Made by a program: the position numbers and the translations under genes
In this document: positions 8,070 through 14,826 of the stretch, in pieces
Layout of the letters: each line of letters begins with the position of its first letter
How positions within the stretch are numbered: the first letter of the stretch is position 1
The notes under the pieces: generated by a model
The model's database searches: none
What the model was told of the DNA's origin: nothing
The model's input: only the letters and a program-made list of their open reading frames with translations
Origin: a virus
DNA length: 64,000 nt
IMG/VR virus record: IMGVR_UViG_3300045970_000027
Span: 20,306 to 84,305 of that record
Strand: one strand, 5' to 3'

Positions 8070-8288
8070 TCAGAACAGGGTGTTAGTCACCTTGTCGGGG
8101 GCCTCCGAGTTCGGGAAGCCGTAGCCCCAGAACGGGTGGAGAGTGGCGCGCTCACGCTGGGTAAGGGCGGTACCCTCAGCGTTACGCTCTTCGGCCAGAG
8201 CCGTGTTCGGACGGACCTTACGGTAGCGGCCGTCGGTCGTACCCTCGCGGAGGTTTGCGTTCATGGAACGCGAAGAGTTGACAGCCAT
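8070..8288 (-). CDS. Hypothetical basic protein
   Basis: 72 residues from the ATG at 8288, with GGAAAG a few bases upstream (a GTG at 8294 overlapping the upstream stop is the alternative). It is Arg/Asn rich, with 'ALTQRERATLHPFWGYGFPNSEAPDKV' at the C-terminus. It is the last gene before the terminator at 8022. Function unknown. Confidence 0.6.
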   Translation of the reverse strand: MAVNSSRSMNANLREGTTDGRYRKVRPNTALAEERNAEGTALTQRERATLHPFWGYGFPNSEAPDKVTNTLF

Positions 8289-8290
8289 GG

Positions 8291-8500
8291 TCACTTTCCA
8301 ATCATGTCGACGGAGTGCTTCTTCTTCTTGTCAGAGAAGCAGTCTGGGCAGATGCTTCCGAGGTAGAGGGCGACAGCCGGGTTGATCAGGCTGCCGCAGT
8401 CGGTGCAGGTCTGGGACCCGTTGTAGATGGTTGCGAGGATCTGGTCGTACGGCTGGCCCCCCATGAGGTCAACCGGGAAACTCGGATCGTCTGTATCCAT
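8291..8500 (-). CDS. Small zinc-ribbon protein
   Basis: 69 residues with two CxxC pairs (CTDCG ... CPDC) 19 residues apart, a classical zinc ribbon, followed by a lysine run. A strong ribosome-binding site (AGGAGG) lies upstream of the ATG at 8500. Function unknown; it could contact nucleic acid or a protein partner. Confidence 0.7.
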   Translation of the reverse strand: MDTDDPSFPVDLMGGQPYDQILATIYNGSQTCTDCGSLINPAVALYLGSICPDCFSDKKKKHSVDMIGK

Positions 8501-8508
8501 GCCACCTC

Positions 8509-8892
8509 CTAGCCAAGCGCGTTACGACTGGAACCTTCGTAGCCAGCCGGACCGCCAGAGAACCACGCGGTACGCGGCTCGGTGTAGTTACGGTCTACGT
8601 CGATGATGTCAAGAATCCCCGGCACGTAGGGGTCATACCCGAAGCGGGGAGGGAAGAGGTCTACCTGTGGGAGTGGGGTCCTGACTATCCCCAACAGTTC
8701 ACTGCCGGGGAGTGTGTTAGCCGCGATGGCCTGTTGGCAGAGGCGCTCCTGATTGGAGGCGAACGGGCCTAGGTACGACCAGCGTGGGCCTAACGGTCGG
8801 GGCTCGATCTCAGGGACCCACGGCCGCTCTCGGTTGTACGCGCCATCATTGCCGCTGCCACGGACCTTGCGGCTGTCGTCTACGCCTGCCAT
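8509..8892 (-). CDS. Hypothetical protein
   Basis: 127 residues, Pro/Gly/Arg rich, with motifs such as 'RPWVPEIEPRPLGPRWSYLGPF' and 'AWFSGGPAGYEGSSRN'. No family recognised. Like the products at 9838, 10397, 12523 and 12795, it looks like a loosely folded small protein of this block. The start codon is 27 bp from the divergent plus-strand gene at 8920. Confidence 0.65.
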   Translation of the reverse strand: MAGVDDSRKVRGSGNDGAYNRERPWVPEIEPRPLGPRWSYLGPFASNQERLCQQAIAANTLPGSELLGIVRTPLPQVDLFPPRFGYDPYVPGILDIIDVDRNYTEPRTAWFSGGPAGYEGSSRNALG

Positions 8893-8919
8893 ACTTGTTA
8901 CACCACCTTAGGAGACATC

Positions 8920-9111
8920 GTGATCGAACTGACCGCAGAAGAGTACGCGACCATCTACGAGGCTCTTCGCCTTGTCAACGCGCCGTACGGCAACGACGAG
9001 GTCGCTCACATCGTCGCCATGGAGGCGAAGGCGTGGACCGCCATCAAGACGGCTACACATAGGGCTGGCCTTGACGATGTATCCCGACCTTCCGGGGCTT
9101 ACCAGTCTTAG
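8920..9111 (+). CDS. Small plus-strand protein, divergent from its neighbours
   Basis: 63 residues from a GTG with TTAGGAG 6 bases upstream. It has a helical, well-formed N-terminus (MIELTAEEYATIYEALRLVNAPYG) and a second helix containing MEAKAW. The gene lies opposite to the surrounding operon, and its last 59 bp overlap the 3' end of the 9053-9832 gene tail to tail. The ribosome-binding site and residue pattern favour a real gene, but it is short and unrecognised. Confidence 0.5.
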   Translation: MIELTAEEYATIYEALRLVNAPYGNDEVAHIVAMEAKAWTAIKTATHRAGLDDVSRPSGAYQS

Positions 9112-9832
9112 TCGGAGTCGACTTCTCAAACGCCTTCCCGCTCTCCCAGTTCACGCTCTGAACTTGGAACGGCTTGAGGTTGAGGCCGTGCTCCTCGTTG
9201 ATCGACTGGGTAGCGCCACGGTAGGCGTCCTCAAAGTGCTCGTACCGCGTCGGCTTCCCGGTCTTGAGTGCCGCGCTCCCGATACCGCGATCCATCTCCC
9301 ACGGCTGCATCCGGTTCGCTGCCATGTCATGGGCGCGGCCGTCGATGGTGACGTGGGTATCCTCCAGCGCGATGTTATGCGCGAACGAGTTCGTCTTCGG
9401 TGCCGAGTTGCGCGGGAGGACGGTGTCCACATGCTCACCCTGCATGATGCGGTGGGCCTTGAGGAGGTTGCCCTGACCGGCGCGGCTGATGCTCATACCG
9501 GCTAGCGGGGAGCGGTCGCCGTTGGCGATGTCCTTCCACTGCGCCGACTTGATGTGCTTCAGTTCGCTGAAGGCGTCGATGTTGTGGTTGTCCCAGTCCA
9601 TGTTGGGAGACACAGCCGCAACGACACCAGCGCCACCGAGTTCGGTCATCGACGTCCCGCGAATGCCCTTCCGGACAGCGTCGTTGACGGCGGGGTACCA
9701 GTCGGGGGCGGTATGCCGGATGTGCTCGGGCGCTTGGTTGTACGCCGTATGGACGTTCTGCACCAACTGCTTGAACTGACGCGGGTCACCGCTGTCGATG
9801 TTCGGGTAGTCGGACTTCTGAGACTTAGCCAT
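9053..9832 (-). CDS. Conserved phage protein, possibly HhH DNA-glycosylase-like (DUF7178 type)
   Basis: 259 residues. The pattern 'APDWYPAVNDAV...GAGVVAAVSPNMDWDNHNIDAF...KAHRIMQGE...APKTNSFAHNIALEDTHVTIDGRAHDMA' matches a phage family I know as DUF7178. The block 'LPRNSAPKTNSFAHNI...VTIDGRAH' recalls the helix-hairpin-helix and the catalytic-Asp strand (PGVGPKTA...VDTH) of base-excision glycosylases and their thymine-modifying relatives. A role in removing or modifying DNA bases is therefore inferred, not shown. The ATG start is 5 bp from the preceding gene. Confidence 0.6.
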   Translation of the reverse strand: MAKSQKSDYPNIDSGDPRQFKQLVQNVHTAYNQAPEHIRHTAPDWYPAVNDAVRKGIRGTSMTELGGAGVVAAVSPNMDWDNHNIDAFSELKHIKSAQWKDIANGDRSPLAGMSISRAGQGNLLKAHRIMQGEHVDTVLPRNSAPKTNSFAHNIALEDTHVTIDGRAHDMAANRMQPWEMDRGIGSAALKTGKPTRYEHFEDAYRGATQSINEEHGLNLKPFQVQSVNWESGKAFEKSTPTKTGKPRKVGIHRQGQPYV

Positions 9833-9837
9833 CTACA

Positions 9838-10353
9838 TCACACCCACGTAGGTCGGAGTCGGGAGAACTGACCACGTCGCTGGGGGTTGATGGTGTTCGG
9901 AATGAAGTTGGGGATGTCGGCCTTGCCGTCATTCACTAACTTCGTGGGAGGGGTAGTGATGCCGGTAGCGACGGTCTTGCGGCCTTTCAGTTCGTTCTTG
10001 ATGCCGGTCTCGTTGCTCCAGATCGACGGCCATACGTAGTCGCCGGGGTCGATGCGCTCACCCTTGTGAACGCCTCTCTGGTAAGAGCGCTGGTTGACAC
10101 GCGACTTGACGGTGTCGAGGACCTCATCGGAGATCGCGTACGGCTTCCCCTTGTCATCCCGCCGAGAGCGGATCGTCCCGAGGTAGCCATCGGGGTACTG
10201 CGCGTGGGGAGTCGACCCCGTTCCCATGCGAGCGCCGTCGATGTCGGAGCGGGCAGACGCAACACCGCCGCCGCCGTAGTTGAAGGATCCAAAGACGCCG
10301 CCAGCACCCAACGATTGCCAGTTCTGGCTGGCACTCAAGTTATTGTATGGCAT
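9838..10353 (-). CDS. Hypothetical Gly/Arg-rich protein
   Basis: 171 residues with a glycine-rich N-terminus (GAGGVFGSFNYGGGG) and a basic C-terminus (NPQRRGQFSRLRP). No family recognised. Its ATG lies 7 bases downstream of a promoter-like element (10360-10395) that is nearly identical to one before the 49740-50237 gene, so it may have its own transcript with a very short leader. Confidence 0.65.
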   Translation of the reverse strand: MPYNNLSASQNWQSLGAGGVFGSFNYGGGGVASARSDIDGARMGTGSTPHAQYPDGYLGTIRSRRDDKGKPYAISDEVLDTVKSRVNQRSYQRGVHKGERIDPGDYVWPSIWSNETGIKNELKGRKTVATGITTPPTKLVNDGKADIPNFIPNTINPQRRGQFSRLRPTWV

Positions 10354-10359
10354 GACTAC

Positions 10360-10395
10360 ATGGTCGCAAGCCAGAGTAACGGAGTCTGGTTAAAG
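10360..10395 (-). promoter_or_regulatory. Promoter-like intergenic element, copy G
   Basis: On the minus strand it begins TTTAACCAGACTC and continues through TCTGGCT to GACCAT. It matches the element at 50253-50288 at 28 of 35 positions. It includes an imperfect inverted repeat (CCAGA/TCTGG). Both copies sit in a short gap just 5' of a minus-strand start codon. A promoter with a TTAACC -35 is the simplest reading. Confidence 0.55.
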
Positions 10396-10396
10396 G

Positions 10397-10945
10397 CTAG
10401 ACGTACGTCTCTTCGATGTTCTTGGCGTCGAAGATGGCGCGCTCACCGCGCTGCTTGGCGTACTTGACCGCAGACCTCTTCGCAGTCTCCCCGCCACGGA
10501 AGACGGACGATGCGTCCATGACGGCGTTCCCATCCTCAGCCCAACCACCAGCGTAGGCGGCAGGCCACTTCTTCCCGTCGGTAGTCTGACCAGCCTTGCG
10601 GTCGATGTTGTTGCCTTCGACGCTGAGGAGGTGGCCGAGCGCGTGGTTGTCGTTGAACTGGGCACCCATGAGATGGCTGTTGATCGGGACCGACTTCTCG
10701 GGTACGCGGGTTCCCGTGCGCGGGTCTGCTGCTCCCCCGACGCCGTACCACTGGGACTCACCGACAGGGAGCGGCTTGTTACCCGGCTCCGGTCGCATGG
10801 TCACGCCGCCGCCCTTGACAGCCTCAGCGTATGTGTGCGCGTGGTCTACATACTTCTGCTCAACCGCCGGGTCGTAAGACTTCTGCAGCGGGGAGTCGAT
10901 ATGGGCGCTAGCCAGCGCGGTCAGACGAGATCCTTCAACGGCCAT
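10397..10945 (-). CDS. Hypothetical protein
   Basis: 182 residues from the ATG at 10945 (the open frame extends 6 codons further). Features are Gly/Lys-rich turns, 'GESQWYGVGGAADPRTGTRVPEKSV', 'GGWAEDGNAVMDASSVFRGGETAKRSAVKYAKQRGERAIFDAKNIEETYV'. No recognised family. There is no clear ribosome-binding site; an AT-rich TATA-containing stretch 20-30 bases upstream suggests a start near the 5' end of its transcript. Confidence 0.65.
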   Translation of the reverse strand: MAVEGSRLTALASAHIDSPLQKSYDPAVEQKYVDHAHTYAEAVKGGGVTMRPEPGNKPLPVGESQWYGVGGAADPRTGTRVPEKSVPINSHLMGAQFNDNHALGHLLSVEGNNIDRKAGQTTDGKKWPAAYAGGWAEDGNAVMDASSVFRGGETAKRSAVKYAKQRGERAIFDAKNIEETYV

Positions 10946-10965
10946 ACCACAATGGTGCGACAATC

Positions 10966-10971
10966 TATACT
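10966..10971. promoter_or_regulatory. Candidate divergent promoter -10 region
   Basis: TATACT on the plus strand (and overlapping TATAGAT on the minus strand) lies between the divergent genes starting at 10945 and 11006. No convincing -35 box is seen in either direction, so this rests on the -10 match and the location. Confidence 0.35.
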
Positions 10972-11005
10972 TGGAAACAGCCTAAAGGTGTGGCACCATG
11001 TACAC

Positions 11006-11209
11006 ATGGTCATTACAACGGTGCATCCGACAGACAAGGGCGATGAGATCTTCGCGAACTGCACTAAGTGTGGGGTGTACGAGCCGGTGGGTCCGTTATT
11101 GACTGACCCAGACTGGATAATCGAGTGGGCCACCGACGACTGGACTGAGTCCCACGTCTGTGAGGGCACGCAGCCGTCAGGCTTCGCTGCCGCCGAGTTC
11201 CCCGTGTAG
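11006..11209 (+). CDS. Small plus-strand CxxC protein
   Basis: 67 residues from the ATG at 11006. It is acidic and Trp-rich (PDWIIEWATDDWTESHVCEG), with a CxxC (NCTKC) and a third Cys, so it may bind a metal. It runs opposite to the surrounding genes. Its last 33 bp overlap the end of 11177-11539, and a TATACT box lies 35 bases upstream. An upstream ATG at 10952 would add 18 residues. Confidence 0.6.
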   Translation: MVITTVHPTDKGDEIFANCTKCGVYEPVGPLLTDPDWIIEWATDDWTESHVCEGTQPSGFAAAEFPV

Positions 11210-11539
11210 GTAGTACCAGCCGTACGAGTTGCTCCAGCCAGTCTGCACACTGTGCATCCCGTCATACGTGATCCGTGTGGCGAAGATGGAGGACTCGTAG
11301 TAGTGGGGTGGATAGTCCTCTGGGTCAACGAGTGAGCCGTCGTCGTAGTAGAGCGCGAACGTCGGAAGCGTCCCTCTCTCCTTGATCTCGCAGACGGCAT
11401 CGTCAGGGAATCCGTATGTGGCCTTGGCCAGCGTGAACGCGAGTAGAAGTCTGCCCTTGGTGGACTCGACCAGTGAGGGGTCTGGTCCCGTGTCCTCTAG
11501 TGGGAATCGCAAGTTGAGAGCCTGACCATACTCAGGCAT
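11177..11539 (-). CDS. Hypothetical protein
   Basis: 120 residues, acidic, with an alternating beta-like C-terminal half (FALYYDDGSLVDPEDYPPHYYESSIFATRITYDGMHSVQTGW). The start overlaps the metallophosphoesterase stop by 8 bp. No motif recognised. Confidence 0.65.
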   Translation of the reverse strand: MPEYGQALNLRFPLEDTGPDPSLVESTKGRLLLAFTLAKATYGFPDDAVCEIKERGTLPTFALYYDDGSLVDPEDYPPHYYESSIFATRITYDGMHSVQTGWSNSYGWYYLHGELGGSEA

Positions 11540-12500
11540 CGGCGGCTACGAACTCTTGTCCTTGGTACACGGCCCAGCCCGCCTGAATGTGGATCGTATC
11601 GAGCACGTACTTCGGGTCGCGGTCGTTGAAATGTAGGACGAGCATTCCCTGCTGCCAGTCTTCCCAGTTCGTGATGACCTTCCCGTTGAGATCGACCGCA
11701 CCCTTCACACCGGGGACGGCACCATCGACGCGGCAGAGGCAGCCGGGAGTGGCGGCGAACATTCTGACTGGGCCGTGCCGGTCCTGCTGCGTGGTGTGAT
11801 GAACCTCGATGCGGTGGATATGGCCGAAGATCGTGGAGGTCCGGTCGCCTCTCGCGTAAGCGCTAGCAGTAGACGCCGAAGACCTCACGATGCTCCCGTG
11901 AACGGCCTTGATGTGGTCGTTGAACCAGTACTTCCGAGCCGGGTAGCCGTCGAGGTACTTGACCCCTAAGTCGTCTGTCCGCAGCAGGAACGGGGCGGTG
12001 ACGACCGCGAACTCGTCAGGCATGTTGGCCCGCTTGAGTCCGGCCGACTGCATGTTGAACTTCATGACTGAGTCGGAGATCCGCTTGTCGTGGTTCCCCT
12101 CCAGTACGACGATCTCCGACCGGGGGGCCGTCGCGCGCTGCTTGGCTAGCCAGAGATGCCCAGCGTCGATGGCGGCCTGTGTCGTCTGCTGCCACGCCGT
12201 GTGCTGGTCGTACCGGCTGTGTGCGGGGAGGTCGAGGAAGTCCCCCAGATTGAGGACGGTATCGACATGGGTCTCGTTGACGACAGCCGCGAGGATCTGA
12301 GTGGCGACGTCGATGGCGTACGGATCGTGGAACGGGTCGAGGACACCGTCCACGTTTCGGTAGCCGAACTGCGGGTCTGGGAGGACGACCGCAGTCTTCC
12401 AGCCCTTGAGCAGGACTGGGACCTTCTTGGGAGCCTTGGCAGGCTGGACGACAGTGGGCTTGGCGTTGTTGACGAACGCTTGTGAGTACATGTGATCCAT
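11532..12500 (-). CDS. Calcineurin-like metallophosphoesterase
   Basis: 322 residues with the metallophosphoesterase signature in order: D-x-Q near residue 42 (LPDPQFGYR), GD (LNLGDFLDL), GNHD (LEGNHDKR), a single H (AVHGS), and GHxH (FGHIHRIE). These bind two metals and hydrolyse phosphoester bonds. The substrate could be DNA ends, cyclic nucleotides or small phosphates. The N-terminal ~35 residues are Pro/Lys rich and probably unstructured. No strong ribosome-binding site precedes the ATG at 12500. Confidence 0.85.
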   Translation of the reverse strand: MDHMYSQAFVNNAKPTVVQPAKAPKKVPVLLKGWKTAVVLPDPQFGYRNVDGVLDPFHDPYAIDVATQILAAVVNETHVDTVLNLGDFLDLPAHSRYDQHTAWQQTTQAAIDAGHLWLAKQRATAPRSEIVVLEGNHDKRISDSVMKFNMQSAGLKRANMPDEFAVVTAPFLLRTDDLGVKYLDGYPARKYWFNDHIKAVHGSIVRSSASTASAYARGDRTSTIFGHIHRIEVHHTTQQDRHGPVRMFAATPGCLCRVDGAVPGVKGAVDLNGKVITNWEDWQQGMLVLHFNDRDPKYVLDTIHIQAGWAVYQGQEFVAADA

Positions 12501-12522
12501 TCAGTGGGGTCCGTGTGTGTAC

Positions 12523-12795
12523 TTACGAGTCGAAGTTGTAGACGCTTCCGGCATTTCGCTTTGTGTATGGCTGCGGCAGTGATGCGCCGTTGCGGTGGGT
12601 GCGCCATGAGGTCGTGACGCTGACGCTGTCGGCGGTCTTCGCGCTGTAGGGGGCGACGTCGGAGACACCCTGATGTACGGGGTGAGCCGCGCCCATCTGG
12701 TTGACGTTCGGGCTGTCGTCGTCAGACCACGCACCTACGGACGGCTCGGTGTGGTGAGCCGTACCGAACTGCTGTGCTGATCCGGAGCCGGACAT
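12523..12795 (-). CDS. Hypothetical low-complexity protein
   Basis: 90 residues, Ser/His/Gly rich, with no secondary-structure pattern I can read (e.g. QFGTAHHTEPSVGAWSDDDSP). Its ATG overlaps the upstream stop by one base (TGATG), so it is translationally linked to the 12795-13244 gene, whose product has a similar composition. Function unknown. Confidence 0.6.
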   Translation of the reverse strand: MSGSGSAQQFGTAHHTEPSVGAWSDDDSPNVNQMGAAHPVHQGVSDVAPYSAKTADSVSVTTSWRTHRNGASLPQPYTKRNAGSVYNFDS

Positions 12796-13244
12796 CAGTA
12801 GCCTGCGTAGGCCCCGCTGGAGCCATCAACGAACGAGTCGCCACGCTGGATGGCAGACGGGACGATGTGGCCGTTCGCGGTGGTAGCGCCTGCCGACGGG
12901 TCGATCATCGGAGGCGTAGACGAGGTGACCGTATGGGCCGCACCGAGGGTCTCCTGCGAGACGTTGGCGCGGTGGCCGGTCGGAGGGGTCGGGTCGCCAG
13001 CAGCCGTGTTCCCCTTGACGCGGAGGTCTCCCCGCAGGGGCGGGACGGCCGGGGCGTGCGCGAAGGCCTCGATGGCGCTGTTGCCCATCGGGACTCGGGG
13101 GGAGCCAATGCGAGCCATGCCAGCAAGGGCCTCTTCGGGGGTGGGGAGATTCACGCGTCCTCCTTTAGGAGCAGACCAGATGTGCGCCGAGGGAGCGCCC
13201 ATGCGACGTCGGATTGCATGTCCTGCACTACGCCAATCAGCCAT
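12795..13244 (-). CDS. Hypothetical Pro/Ala/Gly-rich protein
   Basis: 149 residues, with AAAGGAG 8 bases before the ATG. A short basic N-terminus is followed by a Pro/Ala/Gly-rich chain (PLRGDLRVKGNTAAGDPTPPTGHR...) and a C-terminal 'GGSSGAYAGY'-like tail. No family recognised. Composition suggests a flexible or virion-associated protein, but that is speculation. Confidence 0.6.
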   Translation of the reverse strand: MADWRSAGHAIRRRMGAPSAHIWSAPKGGRVNLPTPEEALAGMARIGSPRVPMGNSAIEAFAHAPAVPPLRGDLRVKGNTAAGDPTPPTGHRANVSQETLGAAHTVTSSTPPMIDPSAGATTANGHIVPSAIQRGDSFVDGSSGAYAGY

Positions 13245-13305
13245 GGGAAGGCTCCTTTCGCACTACCACCACGGTAGGTACGAGAGGTCGTGCTGTCTGG
13301 GCTAA

Positions 13306-13599
13306 CTAGTGAACAGTCACCGAGAAGAGAATCGCCGAGATCGTGCCGTCCCGAGACTCGATGCTGGTGAAGCCGGGGACGCAGGAGAGGTCGTACCCGC
13401 GAGGAGCCACGTACCCCCGCGCGATGGCGATGGCCTTGACTGCCTGATTCACGGAGCCTGCGCCGACTGCTCGCAGTTTGACGCTCTTCGTCTCGTACAG
13501 TGCGTGAGCAATCGCCGAGGCGACTGACTGGGGATTCGATCCCGCGCTGACGCGGAGTGGCTGATCCTCGGAGGAACCAGCAGCGGTTGATTCGGTCAT
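13306..13599 (-). CDS. SpoVS-family protein
   Basis: 97 residues. After a short polar leader, residues ~15-95 match stage V sporulation protein S throughout: 'LRVSAGSNPQSVASAIAHAL', 'LRAVGAGSVNQAVKAIAIARGYVAPRGYDLSCVPGF' and a final beta strand. SpoVS is a small Alba-like-fold protein thought to bind nucleic acid and needed for spore coat and septation steps in Bacillus; relatives exist in many bacteria. In a phage it might affect host development or bind phage DNA or RNA. A 9-bp inverted repeat lies just upstream of the start (13604-13644). Confidence 0.9.
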   Translation of the reverse strand: MTESTAAGSSEDQPLRVSAGSNPQSVASAIAHALYETKSVKLRAVGAGSVNQAVKAIAIARGYVAPRGYDLSCVPGFTSIESRDGTISAILFSVTVH

Positions 13600-13603
13600 G
13601 TCG

Positions 13604-13644
13604 ATACCTTGGGGTCCGTTGGGTGTTCGGTTCTACCAAGGTAT
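13604..13644 (-). promoter_or_regulatory. Inverted repeat in the spoVS leader
   Basis: ATACCTTGG (13604-13612) and CCAAGGTAT (13636-13644), perfect 9-bp arms 23 bases apart, lie between the resolvase stop and the SpoVS-family start. The arm next to the ATG overlaps the CCAAGG that could act as ribosome-binding site, so this could be an operator or a translation switch. Confidence 0.5.
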
Positions 13645-13673
13645 TAGTCAGAGTTGGCATGGTCAGGCTAAAC
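13645..13673 (-). promoter_or_regulatory. Promoter-like intergenic element, copy E
   Basis: On the minus strand: TTTAGCC, then TCTGACTAATACC after a variable spacer. It aligns with the elements at 10360 and 50253 (TTTRRCC...TCTGRCTA). TAATAC would be an acceptable -10 box. It lies between the RuvC-like gene and the SpoVS-family gene. Confidence 0.45.
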
Positions 13674-14252
13674 CCTCGCCGCGTCGCGGAACTTCGGATC
13701 CTGCATCTTCTCGATTGACTCCCGCTGGGAAGCGGTATCCCATCCTCCACGGGCGATTCTGGCGATGACGTATGAGTCGGCCATGTTGTCATCCGAGAAC
13801 TCCACGCCCCACCGCTTGTACACCGCGAGCATGACCTCGCTCTTCTTGGCGGTCCCCTTATCGGTGGCGTACTTCTTGACCACAGTTGGGGGGACCATCA
13901 GCGGGAAGCGGTGGTCAAACGGCATGTTCTGGTAGCACCACAATTTGACGACGGCTGCCAGTTCACCAAGAACCGCAGCACTCTGGCTGTGGAACACCCC
14001 AGACTCGATAGCGATGTTGAGTGGGTGGTGCCCAGCATCGGTGATTGTGGAGTACTTCTCCGACAGCCAGTTACTGATGTCGATGAGGCGTTCGATACCC
14101 CGATGCTCGGAGGTGTAGACCCACGACTCAAAGTGATCGCTCTTGGCAGCGATAACCGTTAGGGCGAAGCCAGTCAGGCTTGGGTCGATGCCGATGTAGA
14201 CCGGTGACGGAAGTTGGGTCAGCAGGCCGCCGTCTACGTGGTTCCTAGCCAC
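13668..14252 (-). CDS. RuvC-like Holliday-junction resolvase
   Basis: 194 residues from the GTG at 14252, chosen because GGAAGG lies 6 bases upstream and it overlaps the previous stop by 8 bp. It has an RNase H-like fold with acidic residues in place: 'YIGIDPSLTGFAL' (Asp23), 'NIAIESGVF' (Glu83), and 'SDDNMADSYVIARIA' at the C-terminal end for the last two Asp. RuvC-family enzymes cut four-way junctions, so it would debranch replicating or recombining phage DNA before packaging. The window also holds an endonuclease VII and a PD-(D/E)XK resolvase-like enzyme. Confidence 0.85.
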   Translation of the reverse strand: MARNHVDGGLLTQLPSPVYIGIDPSLTGFALTVIAAKSDHFESWVYTSEHRGIERLIDISNWLSEKYSTITDAGHHPLNIAIESGVFHSQSAAVLGELAAVVKLWCYQNMPFDHRFPLMVPPTVVKKYATDKGTAKKSEVMLAVYKRWGVEFSDDNMADSYVIARIARGGWDTASQRESIEKMQDPKFRDAARV

Positions 14253-14826
14253 GGGCTTCCTTCCATCGAGCGATGACGTCGAGGGCGAGGTAGCCCATGA
14301 GGTCGAGGCCGGGGTACTCGCCGTCTCCCCCATCGTCAGCCATACCGTTCTTGAGGCGGTTGACCTTGTCGTCCATCCGTACCGCCATGCGCTGCCGCGT
14401 GGTCAGTCCGGTAGTGAAGACCTCGATGGGGTTGAGTGCCGAGTCGCCATACCGCTGGTTCTTCAGCAGGAGGAGGGTTGTCAGGGCGATCCCGACCTCA
14501 GCGATCTGGCGCTGCGTGCTGTCTCCCCCGAGAAGGAGGACACCGCCTATCGCCTCAAGACCCTGCTGGGGGGTCCACCCATCGGGCAGACCCTCCCAGT
14601 CAGAGTAGGGACGGGACTCGTTACTGAGGACGGGGGCGACCTGCGTCTCCTTCATGGTGTGAACGACGCTGGTCAGTTTGCCGAGGATGCGGGTCACCTT
14701 GGTGCCGCACTCAGGGCAGGTTCCCTTGGCGAAACGTCGACCGTTCGTCTCTTCTACACGGCGGTCCTCGATGTACCAGACCTCCTTGCACTTGACGCAG
14801 TAGGCCTCGTCCTCAGTGCTGCTCAT
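14245..14826 (-). CDS. Zinc-ribbon (DUF5679-like) protein fused to a DUF1599-like domain
   Basis: 193 residues from the ATG at 14826 (ATGA overlap with the preceding gene). Residues ~8-50 read 'AYCVKCKEVWYIEDRRVEETNGRRFAKGTCPECGTKVTRILGK', a two-CxxC ribbon like DUF5679. Residues ~105-190 contain 'NQRYGDSALNPIEVF' and a 'RMDDKVNRLKN' helix, as in DUF1599 nucleotide-metabolism proteins (related to all-alpha NTP pyrophosphatases). Both halves are in one frame with no stop. A role in nucleotide pool control or base modification is inferred. Confidence 0.65.
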   Translation of the reverse strand: MSSTEDEAYCVKCKEVWYIEDRRVEETNGRRFAKGTCPECGTKVTRILGKLTSVVHTMKETQVAPVLSNESRPYSDWEGLPDGWTPQQGLEAIGGVLLLGGDSTQRQIAEVGIALTTLLLLKNQRYGDSALNPIEVFTTGLTTRQRMAVRMDDKVNRLKNGMADDGGDGEYPGLDLMGYLALDVIARWKEARG

